A DNA stretch of 64,000 nucleotides from Leucobacter viscericola (GCF_011299575.1 NZ_CP049863.1:3286001-3350000); one strand, 5' to 3'. Positions 36,824-44,968 are shown, numbered from the stretch's first letter. Translations and numbers: made by a program. Notes: generated from the sequence alone by a model not told the origin.

Positions 36824-37747
36824 TTACTTGCCGTAGCCCTTGGCTACCGCGGCCTTGGTGTCGGCAACAATCTTGTCGGCGATAGCCTGCGGCAGGGGGA
36901 GACGCGGTGGGCGGCACGCGCCGCCCTTGCGGCCGAGAACATCCATCGAGAGCTTGATGGCCTCGACAAACTCGACCTTTGAGTCCCAGCGCAGCAGCGA
37001 GTGGAGATCGCGGTAGATCTCTTGCGCGCGCACCAGGTCTTGCGCGCGCACCAGGTCTTGCGCGTTGCCCGAGGTGCACAGGTTGTAGAGCTCGATGCAC
37101 GACTGGGGGATCGCGTTGGGGTAACCGGAGACCCAGCCGACTGCGCCCGCGAGGCCAACCTCGAGCACGGTGTCGTCGGTGCCGATGAGGATGTCGATGT
37201 CGGGAGCGAGCTCTTTGATCTCGTAGATGCGGCGGGGATCGCCGGAGAACTCCTTGACGCCCACCATGTTGCCAGCCGCGTGGATCTCGGCAATGAGATC
37301 GGGCACGAGGTCGACCTTGGTGTCGATGGGGTTGTTGTAACCGACGATCGGTAGGCCCACCTTGCCGACGGTGGCGTAGTGATCCTTCACCTGTTCGCGG
37401 TTCGCGCGGTAGGTGTTTGGGGGGAGCAGCATGACACACTGCGCACCGGCTTCTGCTGCCTGCTCTGCCCAGTGCGCGGACTGTAGCGCGCCGTAGGCGC
37501 CGACACCCGCCATGACGGTGAAGCCCTCGGGGGCAGCGTCGACGGCGGTCTTGACGACCTGCGCGCGCTCTGCCTCGCTGAGGTTCTGGTATTCGCCGAG
37601 CGATCCGTTCGGTGCGACCCCGTCGCAGCCGTTCTCTGCGAGCCATGCGACGTGCTCGCCGAAGGCATCGAAATCGACGGAGAGATCGTCGTTGAAGGGG
37701 AGGGCGGTGGCGACGATGACTCCGTGCCAGGGCTTCTTCTCGGTCAT
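36824..37747 (-). CDS. Dihydrodipicolinate synthase family protein, probable 1-pyrroline-4-hydroxy-2-carboxylate deaminase
   Basis: The 307-residue TIM-barrel protein has the Schiff-base Lys165 in MVGVKEFSGD and a Tyr in VGYNNPIDTKVDL. In hydroxyproline clusters, DapA-family proteins deaminate 1-pyrroline-4-hydroxy-2-carboxylate to 2-oxoglutarate semialdehyde, which fits the neighbours. The ATG at 37747 gives MTEKKPWHG with AAAGGCCCG-type spacing; the longer frame starts inside the operator region. An 18-bp tandem duplication repeats DLVRAQ late in the protein. Confidence 0.88.
   Translation of the reverse strand: MTEKKPWHGVIVATALPFNDDLSVDFDAFGEHVAWLAENGCDGVAPNGSLGEYQNLSEAERAQVVKTAVDAAPEGFTVMAGVGAYGALQSAHWAEQAAEAGAQCVMLLPPNTYRANREQVKDHYATVGKVGLPIVGYNNPIDTKVDLVPDLIAEIHAAGNMVGVKEFSGDPRRIYEIKELAPDIDILIGTDDTVLEVGLAGAVGWVSGYPNAIPQSCIELYNLCTSGNAQDLVRAQDLVRAQEIYRDLHSLLRWDSKVEFVEAIKLSMDVLGRKGGACRPPRLPLPQAIADKIVADTKAAVAKGYGK
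37021..37056 (-). repeat. 18-bp perfect tandem duplication inside the DapA-family gene
   Basis: CTTGCGCGCGCACCAGGT occurs at 37021-37038 and again at 37039-37056; the next bases start a third partial copy (CTTGCGCG). It adds six residues (DLVRAQ) in frame in a helix of the C-terminal part, consistent with recent slippage. Confidence 0.85.
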
Positions 37748-37797
37748 GAACGGGCCTTTCGATGAGTGTGTTTGAGGGGTTGAAAGTTTAATAAGGT

Positions 37798-37811
37798 GTG
37801 ACATTGCACAA
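37798..37811. promoter_or_regulatory. Shared operator-like site 3 (hydroxyproline operon promoter)
   Basis: TGTGACATTGCACA lies 51 bp upstream of the DapA-family start and 5' of the whole minus-strand catabolic operon. It is a variant of the TGTRAYATKGCACA core at sites 1 and 2, with TGTG/CACA ends as an inverted repeat. Extended flanks agree less well with the other sites. Confidence 0.65.
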
Positions 37812-37980
37812 TGTAGCACCTTGGTGGAGTGTCGGCAAGATGCTGGGGAGATTGTGGGTATTTGGGGTTAGGGAGTGGGTTTGGGGTGGAAGTGGGGCTG
37901 GAGTGGAGGTGGAGGCTGGTGGTGGAGGTAGAGGTGGAGTTTGGTGGTGGAAGTGGGTCTGGTAGGACGGCGCCGCGTTT

Positions 37981-38056
37981 GCCGGCCGGTGCTCACAAGT
38001 CAGCCGGTTCACAACGCCAATTTCGGTCCGGTTGGTGTGCCAGTACCGGCTGGCAT
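37981..38056. repeat. Degenerate relative of the AGCCGGTGCTCAC hairpin
   Basis: The segment GCCGGTGCTCAC..GT.AGCCGGTT matches the left arm at 12417-12448, and the right half (CCGGTTGGTGTGCC..TACCGGCTGGC) forms an imperfect opposite arm. It is therefore a worn copy of the same long hairpin, here in an intergenic region about 25 kb away. Confidence 0.55.
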
Positions 38057-38060
38057 GCGC

Positions 38061-38134
38061 GGGGAGGGGATCTGGGAGGGGACCTGGGAAGGGGTCTGGG
38101 AAGGGGTCTGGGGAGGAGCCTGGGAGGGGTGGGG
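38061..38134 (+). repeat. G-rich 12-bp tandem repeat array
   Basis: Successive units read GGGGAGGGGATCT, GGGAGGGGACCT, GGGAAGGGGTCT, GGGAAGGGGTCT, GGGGAGGAGCCT and GGGAGGGGTGGGG. Two units are identical; the rest differ by one to three bases. It lies about 30 bp upstream of operator-like site 2. Confidence 0.8.
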
Positions 38135-38165
38135 AAACTACCCGGTGCTGGTGAATACTTCAATG

Positions 38166-38184
38166 CAATGTAATATGGCACATG
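38166..38184. promoter_or_regulatory. Shared operator-like site 2 (oligopeptide importer promoter)
   Basis: CAATGTAATATGGCACATG differs from site 1 by one base and lies 102 bp upstream of the peptide-binding lipoprotein gene. It is followed by two direct repeats at 38186-38225. Confidence 0.75.
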
Positions 38185-38185
38185 C

Positions 38186-38225
38186 CACCACGTTGACCCC
38201 CGGATATCACCACGTGAACCCCCGG
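38186..38225 (+). promoter_or_regulatory. 18-bp direct repeat, 22-bp period
   Basis: CACCACGTTGACCCCCGG (38186-38203) and CACCACGTGAACCCCCGG (38208-38225) differ at two positions and are separated by ATAT. A period of about two helical turns puts both on one face of the DNA, as for cooperative binding of a regulator. The first copy also contains a TTGACC that could serve as a -35 box. Confidence 0.55.
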
Positions 38226-38285
38226 TGTTTTGCTGGTGTTGCGATGCCTTCCGGCGTCGTGAACGAGATTCAAAGGAGATACTCG

Positions 38286-40049
38286 ATGACACAACGACGA
38301 CTTTTGCCAATTGCCGCGGCGGCGGCCGCGTTTGCCCTGGTGCTCTCAGGCTGTGCGAGCGGCGGCGGATCCGCTGCGGATGCCTCAGGAGAACCGCAGA
38401 AAGGTGGGGTGCTCAAGGTGCTCGCCAACGGCGACGCCGACCACATTGATCCTCAGCTCACCGCCTACGTGCCCTCGGAGAGTGTGGTCCGTTCGATCTC
38501 GCGCTCGATCCTCAGCTACACCGCCTCGAACGACGAGGCCGAGCGTACCAAACTGCAGCCAGACCTTGCGAAAGAGGTGCCAACTCCGAGCAAGGACGGC
38601 CTCACCTACGAGATCAAGCTGCGCGACGACGCGACCTGGGATGCTCCCGATGGCGCGCGTCCCATCGTCTCGGGTGACGTTGCCCGCGGCATCAAGCGCA
38701 TCTGCAACCCCCACATCGCCTCGGCGCTTGGCAGCTACTTCATCAACCTCATCGAGGGCATGGACGAGTTCTGCACCGGCTTCGCCGCGGTGAAGCCCGA
38801 GGTCGGACCCATGAAGGACTACATCGAGTCTCACGACATCTCGGGCATTCAGACCCCCGACGACCAAACGGTCATCTTCAAACTCGTTGAGCCCGCCTCA
38901 GACTTCACCTCGATGCTGAGCCTGCCAAACGCGAACCCGGCTCCAGTCGAGGTGCTCGACTACCTGCCCGACTCTCCCGAATACAAGAGCCACTTCATTG
39001 CCTCGGGCCCGTACACGATCTCCTCGTACACCCCCGACGTGAAGCTCACCCTCGAGCGCAACAAGTCGTGGAAGGCCGACAGTGATCCCCTTCGTAAGGC
39101 CTACGTCGACAGCATCGAGATGACGATGGGCGTTGAGGGAGACGCGGCCATGCAGCAGCTGCAAGCTGGATCTGCCGACGCACTCTTTGACCTGCAGCCG
39201 AGCCCCGCGAACATTCAGCAGCTGACCGCGGCGAACGACAAGAAGTTCACGACCATGGAGAACGGCGGCATTGACCAGTTCCTGTGGATCAACACGAAGA
39301 CCACAAATAACGCCAGCGCGCTGCAGAAGCCCGAGGTGCGCGAGGCGCTGCAGTACGCGATCGACAAGCCAGCGGTTGTGCAGGTGATGGGTGGCGAAGA
39401 CATCGCGACCGTCACAAACGGCATCTTTGGCCCCGGCATCAACGGCTACGAGAAGTTCGCACCCTACGGCGACGGCAGCGGCAAGGCTGATCCCGAGAAA
39501 GCGAAGGAGCTGCTCGCAAAAGCCGGAGTTACCAACCTCACCCTGAAGTTTCCCTACCGCAACCTGGGCACGCAGCCAGATATTGCGCAGACCGTGCAGG
39601 CGAGCCTCGAAAAGGCGGGAATCAAGGTTGAGCTGTTCCCCGTGCCGCCGACGGACTACTACGCCAACTTCATGACGAACCCCGAGAACGCCAAGAGCGG
39701 TGCCTGGGACGTTGCCCTTGTCGGCTGGTCACCCGACTGGGTTGGCGGCGCCGCGCGAAGTGTCTTCCAGCCACAGTTCTTCTTCGACGGCACACCGCAG
39801 TCGTACAACTACGTCGATTACAACAACGCGGAGGCCAGCAAGCTCGCGGGTGAGGCGCTCGCCGCTGACACCCCCGAAGAAGCGGGCAAGCTCTGGCACC
39901 AGGTCGACGAGACCGTCATGAAAGACTCGCCGATTGTCAGTATCGTGGCGCGCAAGAAGGCAAACTACCACTCTGATCGTGTCCAGAACTTCCAGATCTA
40001 CGCCCTCGCCCAGAACGGCGACTGGACCAACATCTGGCTGAAGCAGTAA
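38286..40049 (+). CDS. ABC transporter substrate-binding lipoprotein, peptide family (family 5)
   Basis: The 587-residue protein has a lipoprotein signal with lipobox LSGC after a poly-Ala hydrophobic core. The family 5 binding fold follows: GGVLKVLANGDADHIDPQLTAYVPSESVVRSISRSIL in pattern, YEIKLRDDATWDAPDGARPIVSGDVARGIKR, and KPEVREALQYAIDKPAVVQVMGG. The ATG at 38286 has AAAGGAG upstream; the upstream open frame runs through the G-rich repeats and is not coding. The dpp-like genes that follow and the peptidases suggest proline-rich peptides as ligands. Confidence 0.93.
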   Translation: MTQRRLLPIAAAAAAFALVLSGCASGGGSAADASGEPQKGGVLKVLANGDADHIDPQLTAYVPSESVVRSISRSILSYTASNDEAERTKLQPDLAKEVPTPSKDGLTYEIKLRDDATWDAPDGARPIVSGDVARGIKRICNPHIASALGSYFINLIEGMDEFCTGFAAVKPEVGPMKDYIESHDISGIQTPDDQTVIFKLVEPASDFTSMLSLPNANPAPVEVLDYLPDSPEYKSHFIASGPYTISSYTPDVKLTLERNKSWKADSDPLRKAYVDSIEMTMGVEGDAAMQQLQAGSADALFDLQPSPANIQQLTAANDKKFTTMENGGIDQFLWINTKTTNNASALQKPEVREALQYAIDKPAVVQVMGGEDIATVTNGIFGPGINGYEKFAPYGDGSGKADPEKAKELLAKAGVTNLTLKFPYRNLGTQPDIAQTVQASLEKAGIKVELFPVPPTDYYANFMTNPENAKSGAWDVALVGWSPDWVGGAARSVFQPQFFFDGTPQSYNYVDYNNAEASKLAGEALAADTPEEAGKLWHQVDETVMKDSPIVSIVARKKANYHSDRVQNFQIYALAQNGDWTNIWLKQ

Positions 40050-40051
40050 CC

Positions 40052-41668
40052 ATGTCGCTCCTACAAGTGCGGGATCTGGTGGTCGATATTCCGACCGAGG
40101 ACGGCCCGGTGCACGCGGTCAAAAACGTCTCCTTCGACATTCGGGAGGGCGAGTTCTTCGGAATCGTTGGTGAGTCGGGATCGGGAAAATCGGTGCTGGT
40201 GCAGTCGGCGATGGGGCTCGTCCCTGCGGCAAAGACCACGGGGGAGGTGCTCTTCCGTGGTGAGAATCTGCTCACGCTGGGCAGCGAACAGCTGCGACGC
40301 AAGCGCGGCAAAGAAATCAGCATGATCTTTCAGGATCCGCTGTCGAGTCTGCACCCGCAGTACACGATCGGCTGGCAGATCGTCGAGCAGATTCGCGCCC
40401 ACGAGAGGGCGTCGAAGCAGGCCGCCAAGGCCAGGGCCATTGAACTCCTCACAAAGGTTCATATCCCTGACCCTGCGAGCCGCTTCGACGCCTACCCGCA
40501 CCAGTTCTCCGGCGGTATGCGCCAGCGCGTCATGATTGCGATGAGCCTGTCGCTCGGTCCCTCGCTGATTATCGCCGACGAGCCGACCACCGCGCTCGAC
40601 TCGACGGTGCAGGCGCAGATCCTCGACCTGCTCGCAGAGATGCAGCAGGAATCGGGCGCGACGGTGCTGATGATCAGCCACGATCTCGGCGTAATGGCGA
40701 GTGTGGCTGACCGGGTGATGGTCATGTACCAGGGCAATCGCATGGAGCTGGGTGAGAGCGCCGAGGTGTTTTCGAATCCGCAGGATCCCTACACGATGAG
40801 TTTGATCGACTCGTCGTCGTTCAGTATGGATTCGCGGCCGGTCATCTCGGTGGCCGACGAGGCCCCTGCCGACAACATTGTCGAAGTTAGCGATATCTCA
40901 CTCTCGTTCAAGCAGAAGCGGGGCGAGGATCGCACAGTGCTCGACCACATCTCACTCGATGTGCGCCGGGGTGAAACCCTGGGACTCGTTGGCGAGAGCG
41001 GCTGCGGCAAGACCACACTCGCTCGCACCATCGCCGGGCTGATTGCGCCGTCGAGCGGCCGCGTCTCGTTTGATGGCCGCGACATCTCAGAGACCACGGG
41101 CCGCGCCTGGCGCGAGCAGCGCAAAAAGGTGCAGGTGGTGTTTCAAGATCCCTTCGGGTCCCTCAACCCAAAGCGACGTGTCGGCTCGATCGTCGGTGAT
41201 CCCTTCCGCATTCACGGGGTGGCAAGCGGAAAGGATCGCCAGCGCCGGGTGCAGGAACTGCTTGAGCAGGTCGGGCTCGATCCTGAGCACTACAACCGGT
41301 TCCCGTCGCAGTTCTCGGGCGGCCAGCGCCAGCGCATTGGCATTGCCCGCGCGATTGCACTGAATCCCGAGCTCGTGATTCTCGACGAGCCCGTGTCGGC
41401 GCTCGACGTCACGGTGCAGGCTCAGGTGCTTGGGCTGCTCGACCGGCTGCAAAAGGAGCTCGGTCTTACGTACCTCTTCATCTCGCACGATCTAGCGGTG
41501 GTGCGGCACATGTGCGACCGGATCGCCGTGATGGAGGGCGGGCGCATTATTGAGCTCGGTGATCCCGAATCGATGTATCGGTCACCGCAGCAACCCTTTA
41601 CGAAGAAGCTCCTCGCTGCGGCCTATCTCGATTTGCCGGAGCGAGTCACCGAGGAGGTGGCGCGATGA
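40052..41668 (+). CDS. Dual ATP-binding protein of a dipeptide/oligopeptide ABC transporter (DppD-DppF fusion)
   Basis: The 538-residue protein contains two complete ATPase domains. The first has Walker A GESGSGKSVLVQ and signature FSGGMRQRVMIAMSLS; the second has GESGCGKTTLART and FSGGQRQRIGIARAIALNPELVILDEPVSALDVTVQ in pattern. A linker of about 40 residues joins them near residue 260. It energises the import of peptides. It starts 2 bp after the binding-protein stop. Confidence 0.95.
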   Translation: MSLLQVRDLVVDIPTEDGPVHAVKNVSFDIREGEFFGIVGESGSGKSVLVQSAMGLVPAAKTTGEVLFRGENLLTLGSEQLRRKRGKEISMIFQDPLSSLHPQYTIGWQIVEQIRAHERASKQAAKARAIELLTKVHIPDPASRFDAYPHQFSGGMRQRVMIAMSLSLGPSLIIADEPTTALDSTVQAQILDLLAEMQQESGATVLMISHDLGVMASVADRVMVMYQGNRMELGESAEVFSNPQDPYTMSLIDSSSFSMDSRPVISVADEAPADNIVEVSDISLSFKQKRGEDRTVLDHISLDVRRGETLGLVGESGCGKTTLARTIAGLIAPSSGRVSFDGRDISETTGRAWREQRKKVQVVFQDPFGSLNPKRRVGSIVGDPFRIHGVASGKDRQRRVQELLEQVGLDPEHYNRFPSQFSGGQRQRIGIARAIALNPELVILDEPVSALDVTVQAQVLGLLDRLQKELGLTYLFISHDLAVVRHMCDRIAVMEGGRIIELGDPESMYRSPQQPFTKKLLAAAYLDLPERVTEEVAR

Positions 41669-42630
41669 CCCCGAAGACTGCGCTCAAAACCACCCGGATT
41701 CTGACACCGGGCATGGCTGCAAAACAGGCCGTCGGGATCAAGGCGCGCGGATCGTGGCAGTTGACCATGCGGCGCCTGTCAAAGGATCCGGCGAGCATCG
41801 CCTCGGCGCTCGTGATCCTGTTCGCGATTCTCTTCGCGATCGGGGCGCCGCTGATTGCTCAGTGGACCGGGCACGGCCCGACCGAGCAGTTCCGCGAGAC
41901 CGGGCTGTCGTCCGCGGGCATCCCGGTGGGGCCAAACGCCGAGTTTTTGCTCGGCACCGACCAGCTAGGGCGTGACATTCTCGTGAGGCTCGCCTATGGC
42001 ACTCGCATCTCGTTGCTCGTGGGTGTGGTCGCCTCGCTGGCGGCCTCCGCGATCGGCGTCATTATCGGCACGATCGCTGGATTCTTCAGCGGCGTGACCG
42101 ACACGATCCTGAGCCGCGTGATCGACCTCGTGATGAGCGTGCCGTTTTTGCTCGTTGCGATCGCTCTCGTATCGGTGCTCGGGCCGAGCCTGGGCCTATC
42201 GATCGTGGTGATTGTGTTCTTCAGCTGGTCGGGGCTCGCGCGAGTGATTCGCGGCCAGGTGCTCGCCCTGCGCGAGCGCGAGTTTATTGAGGCCGCACGC
42301 TCGCTGGGGGAGTCGCGGTTCTCCATGATGTATCGCGACGTGCTGCCGAACCTCGTTGTGCCGATCATCGTCTACACAACACTGATGATCCCCGCGGCGA
42401 TTGTGTTCGAGGCGACACTCTCGTTCCTCGGGCTCGGCATCGTGCCGCCGACACCCAGCTGGGGCAACATGCTCGCGGACGCGGCAAACGGCTCCATGTA
42501 TCTCGTTGCACCCTGGATGGTGTTGGTTCCGGGTCTCGCGTTGCTCGCGCTGACGCTCGCCTTCAACCTACTCGGGGACGGCCTGCGAGACGCGCTTGAT
42601 CCAACTTCAGTGAGAGGAGCGAAAGCATGA
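41665..42630 (+). CDS. Peptide ABC transporter permease, DppC-like
   Basis: The 321-residue membrane protein has a short cytoplasmic N-terminus, one early membrane helix (ALVILFAILFAIGAPLIA), FLLGTDQLGRDILVRLAYGTRISLLVG in pattern, and the EAA-type loop FIEAARSLGESRFSMMYRDVLPNLVVPI. It pairs with the DppB-like protein. Both ends overlap neighbours by 4 bp (ATGA). The order C before B is reversed from the common dppBC order. Confidence 0.94.
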   Translation: MTPKTALKTTRILTPGMAAKQAVGIKARGSWQLTMRRLSKDPASIASALVILFAILFAIGAPLIAQWTGHGPTEQFRETGLSSAGIPVGPNAEFLLGTDQLGRDILVRLAYGTRISLLVGVVASLAASAIGVIIGTIAGFFSGVTDTILSRVIDLVMSVPFLLVAIALVSVLGPSLGLSIVVIVFFSWSGLARVIRGQVLALREREFIEAARSLGESRFSMMYRDVLPNLVVPIIVYTTLMIPAAIVFEATLSFLGLGIVPPTPSWGNMLADAANGSMYLVAPWMVLVPGLALLALTLAFNLLGDGLRDALDPTSVRGAKA

Positions 42631-43592
42631 CTCGGTTCTTCCTGTCACGACTCGCCTTTGGGGCGCTCGTGCTGTTTTTGCTCAGCGTGTTTGTGTTTGT
42701 GCTGTTCTACGTGTCGCCGTCTGACCCCGCGCGCATCATCGCCGGTGACAAGGCGACCGAAGAACTCATGGCGCAAATTCGCGTGAACCTCGGCCTCGAT
42801 AAGTCGATGATCGAGCAGTTCGGCATCTTCATCGGTAACCTGCTGCAGGGCAACCTCGGCTATTCCTACCGCACGAACATGCCGGTGGGCGATCTCATCG
42901 TGAACCGCATTCCGATCACGATGTCGCTCGTGTTTGGCGCCGTTATCATCTGGCTCGCCATCGGTATCCCGATCGGTATCTCGTCGGCGAAGCGCCCGGG
43001 CAGCCTGCGCGACCGACTCGGTCAAGGCTTTGCGATTGTCGGCATCAGCTTCCCGACGTTTGTGCTCGGCATGATCGCGCTCTACACGCTCTACTTTTTG
43101 CCAACGAAGGTCGGGATCACACTCTTCCCGCCGTCGGGGTACGTGCCGTTTACGCAGGATCCGCTGCAGTGGGCCTGGCACCTTGTGCTGCCGTGGATCA
43201 CGCTCGCCCTCGTGATCGCGGCGGTGTACGCGCGATTGACCCGCGGGCAGATGCTCGAGGTGTTGGGTCAGGACTACATTCGCACCGCGCGTGCGAAGGG
43301 ACTCACCGAGCGGCGGGTCATCTACGTGCACGCGTTCCGCAGCGCCATGCCGCCACTCGTCACCCAGCTCGGCATCGACATCGGTATGCTGCTGGGCGGA
43401 GTGATTGTTATCGAGCAGGTGTTTGGCCTGAACGGAATCGGCTCGCTGGCCGTGACCAGCGTTGCGATGCAGGATCGGCCCGTGATTATCGCGATTGTGC
43501 TGCTCGGTGGCCTGTTTGTGGTGGTGTCGAACCTGGTTGTTGACATGCTGTACGCCCTGTTGGATTCGAGAGTAAGGACCGCGCGACGATGA
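42627..43592 (+). CDS. Peptide ABC transporter permease, DppB-like
   Basis: The 321-residue membrane protein begins MTRFFLSRLAFGALVLFLLSVFVFVLFYVSPSDPARIIAGDKAT in pattern, has LPWITLALVIAAVYARLTRGQMLEVLGQDYIRTARAKGLTERRVIYVHAFRSAMPP as the EAA loop, and IVIEQVFGLNGIGSLAVTSV. It forms the peptide channel with DppC. Its stop overlaps the hydrolase start. Confidence 0.94.
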   Translation: MTRFFLSRLAFGALVLFLLSVFVFVLFYVSPSDPARIIAGDKATEELMAQIRVNLGLDKSMIEQFGIFIGNLLQGNLGYSYRTNMPVGDLIVNRIPITMSLVFGAVIIWLAIGIPIGISSAKRPGSLRDRLGQGFAIVGISFPTFVLGMIALYTLYFLPTKVGITLFPPSGYVPFTQDPLQWAWHLVLPWITLALVIAAVYARLTRGQMLEVLGQDYIRTARAKGLTERRVIYVHAFRSAMPPLVTQLGIDIGMLLGGVIVIEQVFGLNGIGSLAVTSVAMQDRPVIIAIVLLGGLFVVVSNLVVDMLYALLDSRVRTARR

Positions 43593-44887
43593 ATGACACT
43601 TGGTACCCGGTTGGCGAACAGCTTGTGGCGCGTGACCTGTGGGTTGAAACTCCCCTCGACTGGTCTCAGCCCGACGGAGAGACCATTCGTGTGTTCGCGC
43701 GCGAGGTTATCGACGCGACGAAGCAGGGCGAGGATCTTCCGCTGCTCGTGTTTTTGCAGGGTGGTCCCGGTGGCAAGTCACCCCGTCCGCTCGGGGCAGA
43801 CAGCTGGATCGCGAGCGCCGTGAAGCGCTTCCGCGTGATCCTGCCAGATCAGCGTGGCACCGGGCGGTCGACGCCGCTGTCGACTTCTGATTTTGCGTCG
43901 ATGCCCGCCGAGGAAGGTGCCCGTCGGCTCGCACTGCACCGCGCCGACTCGATCGTGCGCGACTTCGAAGCGCTGCGCGAGAAGCACTTCTCCGGACGCC
44001 AGTGGTGGACGCTCGGGCAGAGCTACGGCGGGTTCTTGACGCTGCAGTACCTCTCGCACTTTCCGCAGTCGGTCGTCGCTTCGGCGATCACGGGCGGCAT
44101 CCCGAGCCTCGATCCCGATCCCGCTGTTGTGTACTCGCGCACCTTCCCGCGCATCGCGGAGAAGAACCGTGTGTTCCGCGCGAGGCATCCGCAGTTGACC
44201 TCGCGGATCGACCGGGTCGCTGATCTGTTGGCCTCGACCGATGTGCGATTGCCCTCGGGTGACCGCCTCACCGTGCGCCGCCTGCAGCTGCTCGGGCTCG
44301 ATTTTGGCATGAAGCCGGGGTTCGATCGTGTGCACTGGATTTTCGACGAGGCGTTTGCGGACGAGGCCGAGACCCGGCTCAGCGATGTGTTTCTTGCCGA
44401 AGTCGAGGCGGCCACTAGCTTTGCGACGAACCCGCTGTTCATCGCGCTGCAGGAGGCGATCTATGGTCCCGGGCCGTCGGCGTGGGCCGCGCAGCGAGAG
44501 CGAGATGGGCACTTCGAGTTCGCGGAGGACGCCAGGCCGTTAAACTTCACGGGCGAGACCGTGTTTCCGTGGATGTTCTCGGAGATCTCGCCGCTGCAGG
44601 GCTTCCAAGCCGCGGTCGAACATCTGGCCGCGCACGAGCAGCCGATTGATCTATACGATGCTGCCGTGCTCGCCCGCAACGAGGTGCCGGTTGAGGCGGC
44701 GGTCTACTACGACGATATGTATGTCGACGCTCAGCTCTCACTCGAGACGGCTGGCCGGGTGGCCGGGCTGCACGCCTGGGTGACCAACGAGTTTGAGCAC
44801 GATGGCCTGCGCCTGGGCGATGTCGCTGAGCGCCTCTTCGCCGCGCTCGAGGTGCGCCTCGGCGGCACGAAGCGCTCGCGCGACTGA
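43589..44887 (+). CDS. Alpha/beta hydrolase, S33 family, proline iminopeptidase-like
   Basis: The 432-residue protein has an N-terminal oxyanion motif LQGGPGGKSPRP, DQRGTGRSTPL, the nucleophile Ser145 in GQSYGGFLTLQYL, and the family-typical EFEHDGLR near the C-terminus with the catalytic His. Related S33 enzymes release N-terminal proline from peptides. No signal peptide is seen, so it acts on imported peptides in the cytoplasm. It is translationally coupled to the importer genes. Confidence 0.88.
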   Translation: MNDTWYPVGEQLVARDLWVETPLDWSQPDGETIRVFAREVIDATKQGEDLPLLVFLQGGPGGKSPRPLGADSWIASAVKRFRVILPDQRGTGRSTPLSTSDFASMPAEEGARRLALHRADSIVRDFEALREKHFSGRQWWTLGQSYGGFLTLQYLSHFPQSVVASAITGGIPSLDPDPAVVYSRTFPRIAEKNRVFRARHPQLTSRIDRVADLLASTDVRLPSGDRLTVRRLQLLGLDFGMKPGFDRVHWIFDEAFADEAETRLSDVFLAEVEAATSFATNPLFIALQEAIYGPGPSAWAAQRERDGHFEFAEDARPLNFTGETVFPWMFSEISPLQGFQAAVEHLAAHEQPIDLYDAAVLARNEVPVEAAVYYDDMYVDAQLSLETAGRVAGLHAWVTNEFEHDGLRLGDVAERLFAALEVRLGGTKRSRD

Positions 44888-44894
44888 CCCCACC

Positions 44895-44968
44895 GTCATG
44901 CTGCGCGAGCCTGCGAGTCGCAGGATCTTCCACGAGATTCTGCGACTCGCAGGCTCGCGCAGAATGAC
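44895..44968. repeat. Long copy of the TCATYCTGCGCGAGC palindromic repeat
   Basis: Two 34-nt arms (44895-44928, 44935-44968) pair with two mismatches around the loop TCCACG. It lies 7 bp after the hydrolase stop and before the M24 peptidase gene. The arms match the hairpin at 30948-31027. Confidence 0.8.

Larger units (their letters stand above)
37812..38165. other. Non-coding G-rich intergenic region with G-quadruplex motif and 12-bp minisatellite
   Basis: The stretch between the divergent catabolic and peptide-uptake operons has no supported gene. At 37864-37886 four G-runs separated by TTA, AGT and TTT fit the canonical G-quadruplex rule. A GGTGGA-rich segment follows to about 37960. A degenerate hairpin related to 12417-12490 fills 37981-38056. 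Then 38061-38134 is a tandem array of about six 12-bp units of the type GGGAAGGGGTCT. Confidence 0.7.

Noticed and set aside
37858..37965. Possible small coding gene in the GGTGGA-rich segment
   Set aside because: The composition is simple-sequence in all frames and there is no start with a ribosome-binding site; it is better explained as non-coding repeat DNA.
37941..38285. N-terminal extension of the peptide-binding lipoprotein gene through the G-rich repeats
   Set aside because: The translation is repetitive (WEGTWEGVWEG in pattern), places the lipoprotein signal 115 residues inside the protein, and ignores the good ATG with AAAGGAG at 38286.
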